Shown in pieces: positions 1-8,698 of a DNA stretch of 64,000 nt. The stretch spans positions 62,001 through 126,000 of the forward strand of contig CALKZY010000013.1 of the NCBI GenBank assembly GCA_938002965.1, read 5' to 3'. The position numbers and the translations under genes are program-made. Origin of the DNA: an uncultured Acidimicrobiales bacterium. Its GTDB lineage: Bacteria > Actinomycetota > Acidimicrobiia > Acidimicrobiales > SZUA-35. The notes below the pieces were generated by a model that ran no database searches, was not told the DNA's origin, and saw only the letters and a list, made by a program, of their open reading frames with translations. Positions within the stretch are counted from its first letter, which is position 1, and each line of letters begins with the position of its first letter.

Positions 1-56
1 TCCTCAAGTACTTCCGCTCGACGTTGCTCTGCGGCTCGCTGGGCGCGATCCGACAG
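1..56 (-). CDS. Possible start of the next gene of the cytochrome operon (partial)
   Basis: Past the stop of the membrane protein that ends at 60, the minus strand stays open to the window edge in the same frame and reads LSDRAQRAAEQRRAEVLE, an alanine- and arginine-rich helix-like stretch. The only start in that frame would be CTG at 56; a second frame is also open. Too little is present to name it, and it may be non-coding. Confidence 0.25.
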   Translation of the reverse strand, partial: MSDRAQRAAEQRRAEVLE

Positions 57-59
57 GTA

Positions 60-986
60 TCAGACGCCGGCCGCCGCTCGAATCTCCGCTTCCCGACGAT
101 CTCGGTTATGCAGGCTCCAAGCGAAAGCTAGGAAGATGAGTCCGTTGAACATGGTGAACATAGCGGGTGTAAATCTCAGGCCACTGATAATGCTTGGAAT
201 CGGCCCGCCCCGATCACGTTCCATGATGACGGTGACAAGGGGGGCGTCAGGGTCGATTTCAGCGACGGGTGGCGCTTGGCCCGGGAAACTCGGCTTCGGG
301 ATGATGGCCCGTGTTTGAATGGCCATCAACTCTTGCGTGTGAACCGGGTTTAGGAAGGTTTCGTCGAAGAAGTGCCACACACGGTCGATGAGGTTGGCGT
401 CCTCCACCAGAACCGGCTTGCCACCAGCGGTGAAACCACCGAACTGCAGCGGCAGATACTCACCGGCATCGTAGATGTGTTCTTCGAGGAGAATTGCGTC
501 GGCAGAAGCTTGGGCTTCGCCTCGGATCGAGTCGGAGGTGGGCAGGTAGCGCCACTCCTCAAGATTCATTTCCCGAGCCTGTTCCAAGGCGGCCGTCTGG
601 GCTTGATCCGGATCGTCGACTCCGGGCGCTGTCAACGTCACGCCGTGCAGTACCGGCGCCTCTTCAACTTCGGAGAAAAGCAGACCATCGTCCGAGTCCT
701 CGACGTCGTCAACGTTTATCTCCACCAGCTCCCAGGTGGGAGGAGCTCCACGCCAGCCGATGCCGTAAATCGTCCAGATGATGCCCATGAGGAACATCCA
801 TCCGAATAGGCCGGCCATCGAAATCATGAAGCCCGTGCGGGTACCAGTGTTGGTTGCGACCAGCAGGTAGGTGCCACCAATGAGCACGACTACGCCAACC
901 AGCACGCTGAGAAGACCACGGAAGAACGGATCGAATCCGATGCCGTCGATGAAGGCGAGCGTCAACGCTGTTGCGAAACCAGTCAT
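60..986 (-). CDS. Membrane protein of the b6f-like quinol:cytochrome c reductase operon, function unknown
   Basis: A 308-residue protein with two N-terminal membrane helices (about residues 22-44 and 52-74), a long acidic soluble part (about 80-265) and a last membrane helix (about 268-292) before a charged tail. I do not recognise the family. The start overlaps the stop of the upstream cytochrome c gene by one base (TAATG), so the two are probably translationally coupled and the protein may be an accessory subunit of the complex or of a supercomplex with the terminal oxidase. That role is inferred from position only. Confidence 0.85.
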   Translation of the reverse strand: MTGFATALTLAFIDGIGFDPFFRGLLSVLVGVVVLIGGTYLLVATNTGTRTGFMISMAGLFGWMFLMGIIWTIYGIGWRGAPPTWELVEINVDDVEDSDDGLLFSEVEEAPVLHGVTLTAPGVDDPDQAQTAALEQAREMNLEEWRYLPTSDSIRGEAQASADAILLEEHIYDAGEYLPLQFGGFTAGGKPVLVEDANLIDRVWHFFDETFLNPVHTQELMAIQTRAIIPKPSFPGQAPPVAEIDPDAPLVTVIMERDRGGPIPSIISGLRFTPAMFTMFNGLIFLAFAWSLHNRDRREAEIRAAAGV

Positions 987-2626
987 TACAAACCTCGCTC
1001 GTACTCGACCACGGCCTGAATGTATTCAGGCGGCAGGATCTTGCCGAAGCCCGGCATCATACCGGCGGCGCTTTGACCGCCTCGACCGTAACCGGCTCCG
1101 GCCTCAGCACCGTTGAAGATGAAGTTGTATTGTGCCTGGCTGGTCCGGGGCGGCATCTCGACGATGGTGCAGCCGGCAACCAAACGCATGTCTTCCAACT
1201 GGATGACGTCGCCGACGTCGGCCAAGTCCTCGGCAGTAATCGGATCCGGGTCCAGGAAGGTGTGGGTTTCGTCGTCGTATACGACTTCGCCGTCTTGAGC
1301 AAAGGGGTAGCGCTGACCAGTGGCGAAGCCTTCAAACAACTCGCCTTCACCTGTACCGGTGTACTCCCAGAGCCCGGAAACGTAGTCGCACTGGGCCAGG
1401 TCACCGAGGCGATCAGGATCCTCCGGGTCGTCTCCCAGGATCAGGTACTGATCGCCGGAGCCGGTGACCGGGTTGCCCTGCTCGTTGAGATCAATGCGAG
1501 TTCCGTCGGAGGCCAGCACGTAGGTACCGTCGTATCCGGCCGGATTACCGGTGACAGGTACGGGGTCGCTGAGTTCGCTGTCGCTGGCCCGGGTGTACCA
1601 GGAGCCATCGGGAACGAGCCAGGTGTCGTTCGGGAACTTCTCAGCAGTCGAGCCGTTACAAAGGTTAAAGCCGATACCGGATGGATTACCGCCACCGCAT
1701 CCGGCCACGCCTTCGTCCAAAAGACCGGGGACCGCTTCGGGCCCGAGCGACCAGCCGGCCGTATGACATCGACCGCAAGACAGGGCACCGGCTGCGTACT
1801 TGGAGTTGAGGCCAAGGTTGAACACCGCTTCGCCCAACGTCTCAAACTCGCCTTCGGCCAACGAACGCTCGACTTCTTCAACGATGTCGGCTCTAATACT
1901 GTCGGCTTCTTCGAGAGCCAAAAGGCTCTCTTCGTCCCGAGCGTCGTTGGGGTCGCCAGCAGCGGCAATATCGAGCGGATCGAGACTCTGTTGCTGGAAC
2001 GTCCGCATGAAAATGATGATGTTGTCGACCTGCTGTGTGGTCAGCGGGCCACCACCGGGAGTTCCCCAGGCGGCCATCGGTGAACCAGGTCGACCAAAGT
2101 TCAAGATGTACCGAACTTCATCTTCGCTGTAGCGAAGCAGAACGTTGTTGAGTGCCGGGGCCTGCCACGCCGCATTGGCGATGAACTGGCCGTCGGCGTC
2201 TTGCAGCACGTAGGGGGCATTACCACCAACGCCACCACCGGCGTGACAGTTAACGCACTGCGCACCCTCGGTGTAGGAGTCGTTGCCCCGACTTTCGAAC
2301 GAGCGGTTGTAGGCGGCGATGGCGCCGTCTTGACGGCCCGGCTCTGCAATCCAATAGAAAGGCAGGATCAACGCCAGGATTGAGAGCAAGACCAGGGCGA
2401 AGCTCAGCGACTTGTCGAGCTTTGTTCCTTCAAGCTCTTCGTCACTCAAATATTCTCTGCGGTTGGGGGCGAGCTCAATCTCAGAGCCCAACTCACCCCT
2501 GGAGGCCAGAATGTTTCGAATCCAGAAGGCGACGAAACCGATGGCCACGACCGCCGCAACGGTTAGACCAATGGCGCGAAAGTTGGTCGCCAGCACGGCT
2601 GACGACAGCATCGAGAGGCTACCCAT
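986..2626 (-). CDS. Membrane-anchored diheme cytochrome c, QcrC-like
   Basis: The 546-residue product has two N-terminal membrane helices (about 18-40 and 75-93) and two heme c sites, CVNCH at 124-128 and CGRCH at 284-288. Two c-type hemes on one membrane-anchored chain is the layout of actinobacterial QcrC, which takes electrons from the Rieske protein and passes them to cytochrome c oxidase. It is longer than usual QcrC; the region after the second heme (about 290-520) is rich in Gly, Asp and aromatic residues and unassigned. One-base TAATG overlaps join it to the Rieske gene upstream and the membrane-protein gene downstream. Confidence 0.9.
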   Translation of the reverse strand: MGSLSMLSSAVLATNFRAIGLTVAAVVAIGFVAFWIRNILASRGELGSEIELAPNRREYLSDEELEGTKLDKSLSFALVLLSILALILPFYWIAEPGRQDGAIAAYNRSFESRGNDSYTEGAQCVNCHAGGGVGGNAPYVLQDADGQFIANAAWQAPALNNVLLRYSEDEVRYILNFGRPGSPMAAWGTPGGGPLTTQQVDNIIIFMRTFQQQSLDPLDIAAAGDPNDARDEESLLALEEADSIRADIVEEVERSLAEGEFETLGEAVFNLGLNSKYAAGALSCGRCHTAGWSLGPEAVPGLLDEGVAGCGGGNPSGIGFNLCNGSTAEKFPNDTWLVPDGSWYTRASDSELSDPVPVTGNPAGYDGTYVLASDGTRIDLNEQGNPVTGSGDQYLILGDDPEDPDRLGDLAQCDYVSGLWEYTGTGEGELFEGFATGQRYPFAQDGEVVYDDETHTFLDPDPITAEDLADVGDVIQLEDMRLVAGCTIVEMPPRTSQAQYNFIFNGAEAGAGYGRGGQSAAGMMPGFGKILPPEYIQAVVEYERGL

Positions 2627-3501
2627 TAATGTCCGCCACCTGCGCCGAGGCAGTTAGGACCTTCGGCCTCCTGCCCAGTGGTGTTCACGCCGATCGGCGG
2701 ACCCTGAATAACAGATCCGGTGTCCACGATCAGATCGCTGGCGGGTGTAACTTCCATCGGGAATCGGTCCATGCCTCGGGGGGCCGGACCACCTTTCTTC
2801 TCTCCTACACGGTTGTACTGCGACCCGTGGCAAGGACACTCGAACCATTGCGAGGTTGCGCATTCGGGCACACGACAGCCTAGGTGGGGGCAAGTCTGGA
2901 ACAACGCTACCACTCCGGCTTGTAACCCTTGCTCAACCTGGGGGTAAAAGGTGTACGCGTTCTGAGCCTTGAGCAAGGCGTTGGAGGGGTACTCAGTAAG
3001 CCACATCCGGCCGAGTGGGAAGTAGAAGAAACCACCACCGGCTTGGATCTCGCTCTTGATGTTGTCGATCTTGCCGACGTTGATCTTGGCGCCGAAGCCT
3101 TCAGTCGGTCGAGGCCAAAGCTGAGCGATGATGGCCAGGCCGAATCCGGTCAAAGCCAGGCCGAAAACCGAGGTGATGCTGCGGTTCAGGAACTGACGAC
3201 GGGTTACACCGATGGTTTCGGGGTCCGGCGGTATGTACGGCTGGTATTCGACCGGCGGCCGATCGCCGACAGCGACGATGGCGCCGCCGCCAGTGCGGTC
3301 CGCTTTGGCTGCAGCCTCCACCTCGGAGCCGCTGGCAGCGTCACCGGCGGTGGCCGCCATGGCGGACCGGTCCCGACGTGCGGTCTCGTTGGACAGCTGT
3401 CCAATGGCGGTTCGGGTGTCGTTGCGACGCACCGAGGCTGTAAGGACGACGACGGCCAAGAGGGCCAGAACGACGAGTCCGATGACGATTGTGGTACCCA
3501 T
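2626..3501 (-). CDS. qcrA: Rieske iron-sulfur protein of the quinol:cytochrome c reductase
   Basis: The 291-residue protein carries a complete Rieske [2Fe-2S] site: CPHLGC at 204-209 (ligands C204, H206) and CPCHGS at 222-227 (ligands C222, H225), with C209 and C224 placed for the stabilising disulfide. There is an N-terminal membrane helix at 3-22 and a second hydrophobic helix at about 108-128 preceded by RRQFL, a twin-arginine-like signal as often seen in Rieske proteins. It oxidises quinol at the Qo site and reduces cytochrome c. Fourth from last in a tightly packed minus-strand operon. Confidence 0.95.
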   Translation of the reverse strand: MGTTIVIGLVVLALLAVVVLTASVRRNDTRTAIGQLSNETARRDRSAMAATAGDAASGSEVEAAAKADRTGGGAIVAVGDRPPVEYQPYIPPDPETIGVTRRQFLNRSITSVFGLALTGFGLAIIAQLWPRPTEGFGAKINVGKIDNIKSEIQAGGGFFYFPLGRMWLTEYPSNALLKAQNAYTFYPQVEQGLQAGVVALFQTCPHLGCRVPECATSQWFECPCHGSQYNRVGEKKGGPAPRGMDRFPMEVTPASDLIVDTGSVIQGPPIGVNTTGQEAEGPNCLGAGGGH

Positions 3502-3513
3502 TGTTGCCTGCCT

Positions 3514-4278
3514 CTAGAGGTCGAAGAAGATTCCCTCAACCCACGGGAAGACAAAGTTGAACCCGGGGCCTCGGAAGAATGAGCCGATGATTACGAGGAC
3601 CGCCCAGAACATCATGAAGATGGTGAATACCGACACCGCAAACTTGCGGTCCTCCGGCTTATTGGAGGGGTTCTTGTCGATGTACGGGGCGAGCATAAGA
3701 GCGAACAAGCCGATACCGGGAATGGTCACACCAGCGACCATCGGGTGGAACATGGTGAGAAGTTCCTGCAACCCGAGGAAGTACCAGGGGGCCTTTGACG
3801 GGTTCGGCGTGGCGTTGACGTCAGCGAGGCGCAACAGCGGGGCGTTGACGAAGACCGAGAAGATCGTAAGGAAGGCGGTGCAGAACAGAGCAGCACCAAA
3901 CTCAACCACGATCAGGTGAGGCCAGACGTGAACCTTATCCAACGGCTTGGCCTTGATGTCTTGGATAGACCCGGCCTTCACCACCGTCAATAGACGCTGC
4001 GTGTTGCCGGCGGGTCCCGTCATGGTCGGCACGGCGGCAGGGGTTGCCACTGCTGCAGCCACTGCGCTTTCGGCTGGGGCTACGGCCGTTGTGGTTCCGC
4101 CACCACCCTTGGCCGACTTTGACCGCTCAAGCAGGTGGGCCGGGATCTTGGATGCGGCTTCGGAGCCGCCTCCACCGGAGCCAGCGTCACTGGCGCTCGC
4201 GCCACTGTCGTCTGCACCCTCAGCCTTTTGACGGGCTTCGGCCGCTCGCTTGCGGAGATGTTCGGGGATTTCAGTCAT
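3514..4278 (-). CDS. qcrB2: Cytochrome b C-terminal half, subunit-IV-like, with a long repeated N-terminal extension
   Basis: Residues 105-254 form the C-terminal domain of cytochrome b as a separate protein, as in b6f subunit IV, with three or four membrane helices. The Qo-site PEWY motif is replaced by APWY (163-166), followed by FLGLQELL. Residues 1-100 are an added Gly/Ala/Ser-rich extension carrying the motif IPEHLRKR near residue 4 and a second copy, IPAHLLERSKSAKGG, at 45-59. The same motif opens the cytochrome c at 16983. The gene follows the b6-like half by 24 bp, so the two halves should assemble together. The gene symbol is only descriptive. Confidence 0.9.
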   Translation of the reverse strand: MTEIPEHLRKRAAEARQKAEGADDSGASASDAGSGGGGSEAASKIPAHLLERSKSAKGGGGTTTAVAPAESAVAAAVATPAAVPTMTGPAGNTQRLLTVVKAGSIQDIKAKPLDKVHVWPHLIVVEFGAALFCTAFLTIFSVFVNAPLLRLADVNATPNPSKAPWYFLGLQELLTMFHPMVAGVTIPGIGLFALMLAPYIDKNPSNKPEDRKFAVSVFTIFMMFWAVLVIIGSFFRGPGFNFVFPWVEGIFFDL

Positions 4279-4302
4279 GATGCCTCTCCAGCAACTTCCG
4301 GT

Positions 4303-5094
4303 CTAGAGCGGACCGGAGATGCCGCCGTCCTTACGAACCCTCCAGAAATGGATGGCCATGAAGATGACGGTCACGAACGGGACGAATAAGACGTGTAAGA
4401 CGTACCATCTCAACAGCGTGTCGGTACCGATCACGCTGCCGCCAAGCAAGACGAACTTCACTTGGTCACCGAAGACGGGTGTGAAGCCCATCATGTTGGT
4501 GCCCACTGTCACCGCCCACAATGCCAGCTGGTCCCACGGCAACAGGTAGCCGGTGAACGAGAGTAGAAGGGTCAGCGTGAGCAAGATCACGCCGATGACC
4601 CAGTTAAATTCTCTTGGGGCCTTGTACGCACCGTGGTAGAAGACTCGGGCCATATGCAAGAACACGGAGATCACCATGAGGTGAGCGCCCCATCTGTGCA
4701 TGTTTCTGATGAGGAGACCGAAGGCGATCTGTGTCTGCAGTGCCTCGATGTCGTCCCAGGCCGCTGCCGCCGTCGGGCGGTAGAAGAACATCAAGAAGAT
4801 GCCGGTGATGGTCAGCAGGATGAACAGGAAGAAACTAAGACCGCCGAGACAGAGCGTGTAGCTGACCTTGACGGCGTGCCGCTTCACCTTCACGGGGTGC
4901 AGGTGGTACAGCACGCTGTTCATAATCACGTAGGAACGGTTTCGCGGGCTATCCGTATAGCCCTTGCGGAAGACCGAACCCGGCCGGAAGATCGAGTTCC
5001 AGGCCTGCGAGCCTTGAACGGCATCAGGCATGCCCTGAAGCGACGCCTGCAACCGTTCGACTGCCGTCGGTGAGTCTTGAATCGACTTTGCCAT
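4303..5094 (-). CDS. qcrB1: Cytochrome b N-terminal half, b6-type
   Basis: The 263-residue membrane protein carries the four-helix heme-binding domain of cytochrome b. Likely heme ligands are H133/H147 and H234/H249; the 14 intervening residues in the second pair are the b6-type spacing (bc1 has 13). The C-terminus, RKDGGISGPL, closely follows that of plant cytochrome b6. TLCLGG at 80-85 puts a cysteine (C82) where b6 and Bacillus QcrB hold the covalent heme ci. Function: quinol oxidation and transmembrane electron transfer. Split b genes differ from the single fused QcrB of mycobacteria. Confidence 0.93.
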   Translation of the reverse strand: MAKSIQDSPTAVERLQASLQGMPDAVQGSQAWNSIFRPGSVFRKGYTDSPRNRSYVIMNSVLYHLHPVKVKRHAVKVSYTLCLGGLSFFLFILLTITGIFLMFFYRPTAAAAWDDIEALQTQIAFGLLIRNMHRWGAHLMVISVFLHMARVFYHGAYKAPREFNWVIGVILLTLTLLLSFTGYLLPWDQLALWAVTVGTNMMGFTPVFGDQVKFVLLGGSVIGTDTLLRWYVLHVLFVPFVTVIFMAIHFWRVRKDGGISGPL

Positions 5095-5185
5095 TGGGTT
5101 TCCTGTGATTCCTGCTGTCTTATCTATCTGATCTGGCGGGTCTTGCTAGTTGATCTTGTCAGTACTTGGAAGTACGTTCCGGCTG

Positions 5186-5602
5186 CTAGGCCAGACGCAT
5201 ACCGTACCCATATCCGTAGGACGTCATGCGTTGGTGGTTGTCGCCGTTGGGATCGGGGTCACCGATCTTGCCCAAGATGATGACACCGGTTGGGCAGCGG
5301 TCAACGCACAAGGCACATCGAGTGCACACATCGTCGTCGATGGTGAAGATGAAGGCATCGCTCGGGTCGTCGCCCGGCTTGGCCACGCCGTAGCTTTCGT
5401 CGACGCATTCGACGGTCTGCATGTGGATGCATTTCCACGGGCAGATGTCGACGCAACCTTCACAGGCAATGCACTCCGACTGATCGATGTGAATGAACTG
5501 CTTGGGTTTGACCGCTCGGGCCAGATAGTCGGCATCGACCTCCATCAGGAGGTAGTCGGTGCGGAATTCCGGGAGGGGCGGGTTTGCGTCGGTTTTCGTC
5601 AT
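5186..5602 (-). CDS. 2[4Fe-4S] ferredoxin-type protein of the cytochrome operon
   Basis: With the ATG at 5602, preceded by GAGG about 9 nt away, the protein has 138 residues. Two ferredoxin clusters are clear: C44-x2-C47-x2-C50-x3-C54P and C93-x2-C96-x2-C99-x3-C103P. An N-terminal stretch of about 35 residues and a Tyr/Gly-rich tail flank the core. An upstream in-frame extension exists but overlaps the preceding gene and has no ferredoxin-like sequence. Lying between a small membrane subunit and cytochrome b, it may deliver electrons to or from the complex; ferredoxins are not standard bc1 subunits, so this role is inference. Confidence 0.92.
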   Translation of the reverse strand: MTKTDANPPLPEFRTDYLLMEVDADYLARAVKPKQFIHIDQSECIACEGCVDICPWKCIHMQTVECVDESYGVAKPGDDPSDAFIFTIDDDVCTRCALCVDRCPTGVIILGKIGDPDPNGDNHQRMTSYGYGYGMRLA

Positions 5603-5621
5603 CGGTGATCCTCGGTACTGC

Positions 5622-6077
5622 TTAGCCCTGCTTGATGAGCGGGCGGCCGAACGAGCTGGTCTGATTGAGAGCTGCTTGTGTCTTGGCGTCGGCAGTCTTG
5701 TCTCGGTTCTGCCACTTGGCCCACATCCAAATCTGTCCTCCGAGGAAGATCCCGTAGAAGACAGTTGCCACGATGTCGGAGATTGCCCTGTAGGTGATGT
5801 CAAACGGGAACCAGCCGCCACGAGACTGCGGGCGAACAATGTCGCCGACGCCGAACATGATTCGGTCAGCTCGCCAGGACCATTCGTTTTCTGCCAGGGT
5901 CAACCACTGGTGAGGCACGATGCCGTACACCATGAAGCAGAGGAAGAAGACGTAGACGGAGCCCATCATGGCCTCACCCCAGGTGAGCGGGGTGCCTACT
6001 GGACGACGATTGGCGTACCAGAAGACGCCCCACGCCATTACCACTGATGCCACGATCGATGTAATTAGGGCGACCAC
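5622..6077 (-). CDS. Small membrane protein heading the cytochrome operon, function unknown
   Basis: A 151-residue protein with three predicted membrane helices (about 2-20, 35-55 and 103-120) and a polar C-terminus. The GTG at 6077 is preceded by AGGAG with 9-nt spacing, making it the likely start. It is the first gene of the minus-strand operon and precedes the ferredoxin gene by 19 bp. No family recognised; the position suggests an assembly factor or extra subunit, perhaps the membrane partner of the ferredoxin. Confidence 0.85.
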   Translation of the reverse strand: MVALITSIVASVVMAWGVFWYANRRPVGTPLTWGEAMMGSVYVFFLCFMVYGIVPHQWLTLAENEWSWRADRIMFGVGDIVRPQSRGGWFPFDITYRAISDIVATVFYGIFLGGQIWMWAKWQNRDKTADAKTQAALNQTSSFGRPLIKQG

Positions 6078-6399
6078 GTCGCGTGACTCCTAACGGTCAG
6101 TTGGCTCTCACTCCGAAGGGCTTTCGAAGATCCGAACCAGTATGGAAGTTCAATCGGCACAATCACTCGGTCTGGCTAGGCCTGTGTCCGAAAACACGCA
6201 GTCCGACTCGCTAAAGCTTTGAGCGTCCTGGAGGCTTCCCATACCGAGGGATTTTCCTGGCCCTAATAGTAGGCCCGAGAATCCAGATGTGGTGTGTCCA
6301 CCGGACCGCTGTCAGCAAATTGCGATCAGACACTTTGTGAATCGGTGCACAAGTGAGTCTTGTTAGTAAGAGTAATCCGTAGGGTCCACGATCGCGCAA
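6078..6399. other. Intergenic region holding the cytochrome operon promoter
   Basis: About 320 bp separate the first cytochrome-operon gene (minus strand) from the remains of a DUF222/HNH gene. The Shine-Dalgarno of the operon lies at its left edge. A near-palindrome around 6209-6225 (CGCTAAAGCTTTGAGCG) is the only structured element I see. No convincing gene is present on either strand. Confidence 0.5.
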
Positions 6400-7523
6400 C
6401 CAACTACCCAAGATCCATGGGTCTGTGAAGACTGCCACACAAACAGCGTGATGTAGAGGCTTTTTGCCAGAGGTTCGGGGCCGCCTGACCTACTCCCGTT
6501 GCGGTGGTCGAGGCCTGGGGGCTGGTATCTCGTCGGGCCGGGCCGGACGGGTGCGCCACGCAAGCCTACCCGTCGACAACGACTGCGAATAACCGGACAC
6601 AGGACACAACCTCGATCTCGAACCGCCAGCGCAAGGAACTGATTGTGAATGGCCTGTCGTCGTGTTCGCCCCATCCATAGCGGCACCCTGTCGGCACCGA
6701 GGATCATGGTGGCGATATCGGACTGAGCGAGCCAGCCGTTCAGAACCTCGTCACTGATCGGCCCATAGGTCCGCCACATCGACGGTAATCACAACCGTCA
6801 GGCGGGGCCGAGCTCTCCGGATGGTCGATCACCAAAACCCAGCAACGACATGGCGGAGTCATAGCGACGCTGGTCAAACGACCGGTAGGCGGTTGCCAGC
6901 CGTTCACGGCCACCATCTTGCTGATAGGCGGAGTCGGTCATGGCGTTGATCTAGACCATCAGCCGCTCAATCTCAGCATCAGGGCCTTCGATTCCCAGCC
7001 CGGCCAACTCCGGTCGGCCACTCTCAGCCGGCCCTCGATACCGTCGGACCCGGCGATGCTCGGCCTGAGCACGATGGCGATCCTCAACCGAGTCGCCGTC
7101 AACATGATCTTCCGAATAGACGTCCACCAATCGACGCGTTTCGTCCGGATTCAAGCCAGCAACCGCGTTCACGAGCTCAACAGGAATCCCCCCCCGGTCC
7201 GGTCATCGGCCGCCCAATTCAACCCGTCGATACTTTCGGGCATGATTGCACCGGCCACCAGCTGATCGGCCAACGCTTTGTTGTTGTCCACCGCAGCTGC
7301 TCGACGAACCTGACACCCGCAGGGCGACACGAGCCTGGCTCTGATCGTTAGCCACGTCCCCGGTACCGCCGGTCAAGTCTGCGATCGTGGCCAAGCGCAG
7401 CGAGGTCAACCGCTGTTCACATCGGCTGGCGGTGGCGATCAACTCATTCGCAGGCAGGCCGATCATCGCTGAAATCAACCGATCAAAGACAACCTCAACA
7501 GAAGGTCGCCCCCCTTCCCGCAC
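6400..7523 (-). pseudogene. Decayed DUF222/13E12-type HNH endonuclease gene
   Basis: Three minus-strand pieces in different frames match successive parts of the intact HNH gene at 41144-42457. The piece from 7523 covers the N-terminal region (DRLISAMIGLPANELIATA); the piece from 7172 matches the middle (GLNPDETRRLVDVYSEDHVD against GLTADQTAHVVDRYLEDQVN); the piece from 6779 matches the nuclease region (RTRRQAIHNQFLALAVRDRG, then CVLC). The downstream zinc/HNH part has lost its frame. Several frameshifts and lost segments mean no functional nuclease can be made. The degraded copy also lacks the LexA box seen at the intact gene. Confidence 0.85.
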
Positions 7524-7643
7524 CCACCATCGAAACCGAGCCCGAGCGAAGGTCGACTCGACCTGACGGCCAGGCTAGAAGTCGATGGACTATTGGCTCT
7601 AGGTTCCCGTGGTCACCCCCGAAGAGTGGCTAAGGTCACCACC

Positions 7644-8303
7644 ATGAGGACCCGAACCGCTCTAGCCGCAATCGTTTGCTGTTTCACCCTCACCGCCGCC
7701 GCACCCCAACGACACTGCACCGCCCCCACAGGCAACGTGTTGACCATCGGCGACAGTCGGCTCAGCACCAACCAAGCCGAAACGGCTTTGGCTTCCCTCT
7801 ACAAACAACACAACCTGCGGAACATCGACCCAGACTTCGACCAAACAATCTCAGGGCAATCCGCCCAGTCGTACCTCAGCAACAAGCGCAACACCCGGCT
7901 TCTACGAAAAGCTGACACGGTCGTCATCAACCTCGGGATCAACGACCATTGGTCAACCCACCCCGCCGAAAACTTCGAGACCCTGATCACACACGTCTCT
8001 CGTAAGAACCGCCGCGCAACAATATGGGTGTTCGGCGAGTACACGAACCGTGACCTGTTGAACAACTATTTCTCTGCTTCGTCTGCCGAGTCGATTCATG
8101 ACGCATCGGTACAGATCGCTGCCGCGCAAACGGTTCTGGCTGACGATGGTGCTATCTGCCTGGTTGGGTGGACGGAGCTGGCGTCGACGCCGGGTTCTGC
8201 CGAACACGAAGCGTATTTGACCGCTTCACCTGCTGATGGTGTTCACATGTTCGGCAATTACGACGTGTATGTGGGGGCTTTGAGCGCCGCGTGGAACAAC
8301 TAA
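7644..8303 (+). CDS. Exported SGNH/GDSL-type hydrolase
   Basis: A 219-residue protein with a signal-peptide-like N-terminus (hydrophobic residues 6-20, then a cysteine at 25). It has the SGNH landmarks: GDS at 36-38 (nucleophile serine), GIND at 98-101 (block III Asn) and DGVH near the C-terminus (the Asp-x-x-His block). Such proteins are esterases or acetyl hydrolases acting on cell-envelope or polysaccharide substrates; the substrate cannot be read. The ATG at 7644 sits 7 nt after TAAGGT (7631-7636), a pattern of leaderless transcription; an upstream in-frame start would only add a non-conserved segment. Confidence 0.8.
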   Translation: MRTRTALAAIVCCFTLTAAAPQRHCTAPTGNVLTIGDSRLSTNQAETALASLYKQHNLRNIDPDFDQTISGQSAQSYLSNKRNTRLLRKADTVVINLGINDHWSTHPAENFETLITHVSRKNRRATIWVFGEYTNRDLLNNYFSASSAESIHDASVQIAAAQTVLADDGAICLVGWTELASTPGSAEHEAYLTASPADGVHMFGNYDVYVGALSAAWNN

Positions 8304-8334
8304 TCGAAATTGGCCGCTCGGCCGATCCGGTGAG

Positions 8335-8631
8335 TTAGGAGACAGCAGCCGCGTGGCCCGGCTCGCCATGAGCGACACCAGGGGAACCGTGGATCTCACC
8401 TCGAGCGCCGACCATGAGCTCGGCGTGCAAGTCCTTGATGGTCTCGCTGGCCGAGGTGCAACACTTGCCCGGCACGACGGCGTGCACGAAGGCGATCACC
8501 GAAGCCTTCGCCAGCTGCCGACCGAAGTGGCTGGCCACTTTGGCGTGCTCGAAATAGCTCTCCCCGACCGAAGCAGGGTGATCCAGAAAGGTGCGGCGGA
8601 TGAAACCTGGGGAAACTGTGGAGGCTGCCAT
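8335..8631 (-). CDS. Small DUF6356-like protein
   Basis: A 98-residue protein whose core FLDHPASVGESYFEHAKVA followed by a helical stretch, AFVHAVVPGKCC, resembles DUF6356 proteins, short proteins of unknown function found in many bacteria. The ATG at 8631 is the best start because similarity begins only a few residues later. It is divergent from the Lrp-type regulator at 8748 and shares with it a 116-bp control region containing dyad symmetry, so that regulator may control it. Family call by memory of the motif. Confidence 0.65.
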   Translation of the reverse strand: MAASTVSPGFIRRTFLDHPASVGESYFEHAKVASHFGRQLAKASVIAFVHAVVPGKCCTSASETIKDLHAELMVGARGEIHGSPGVAHGEPGHAAAVS

Positions 8632-8698
8632 AAGGGAAACAATACCTGAATTCGGAAAAACAGAACGACCGAGTTTTGGCAAACTTGTGCCGTTTGAG

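Noticed and set aside
971-2083. Long plus-strand open frame of 370 codons opposite the diheme cytochrome c gene
   Set aside because: It is antisense to a gene with two clear heme motifs, has no ribosome site or family motifs and reflects GC-rich codon bias.
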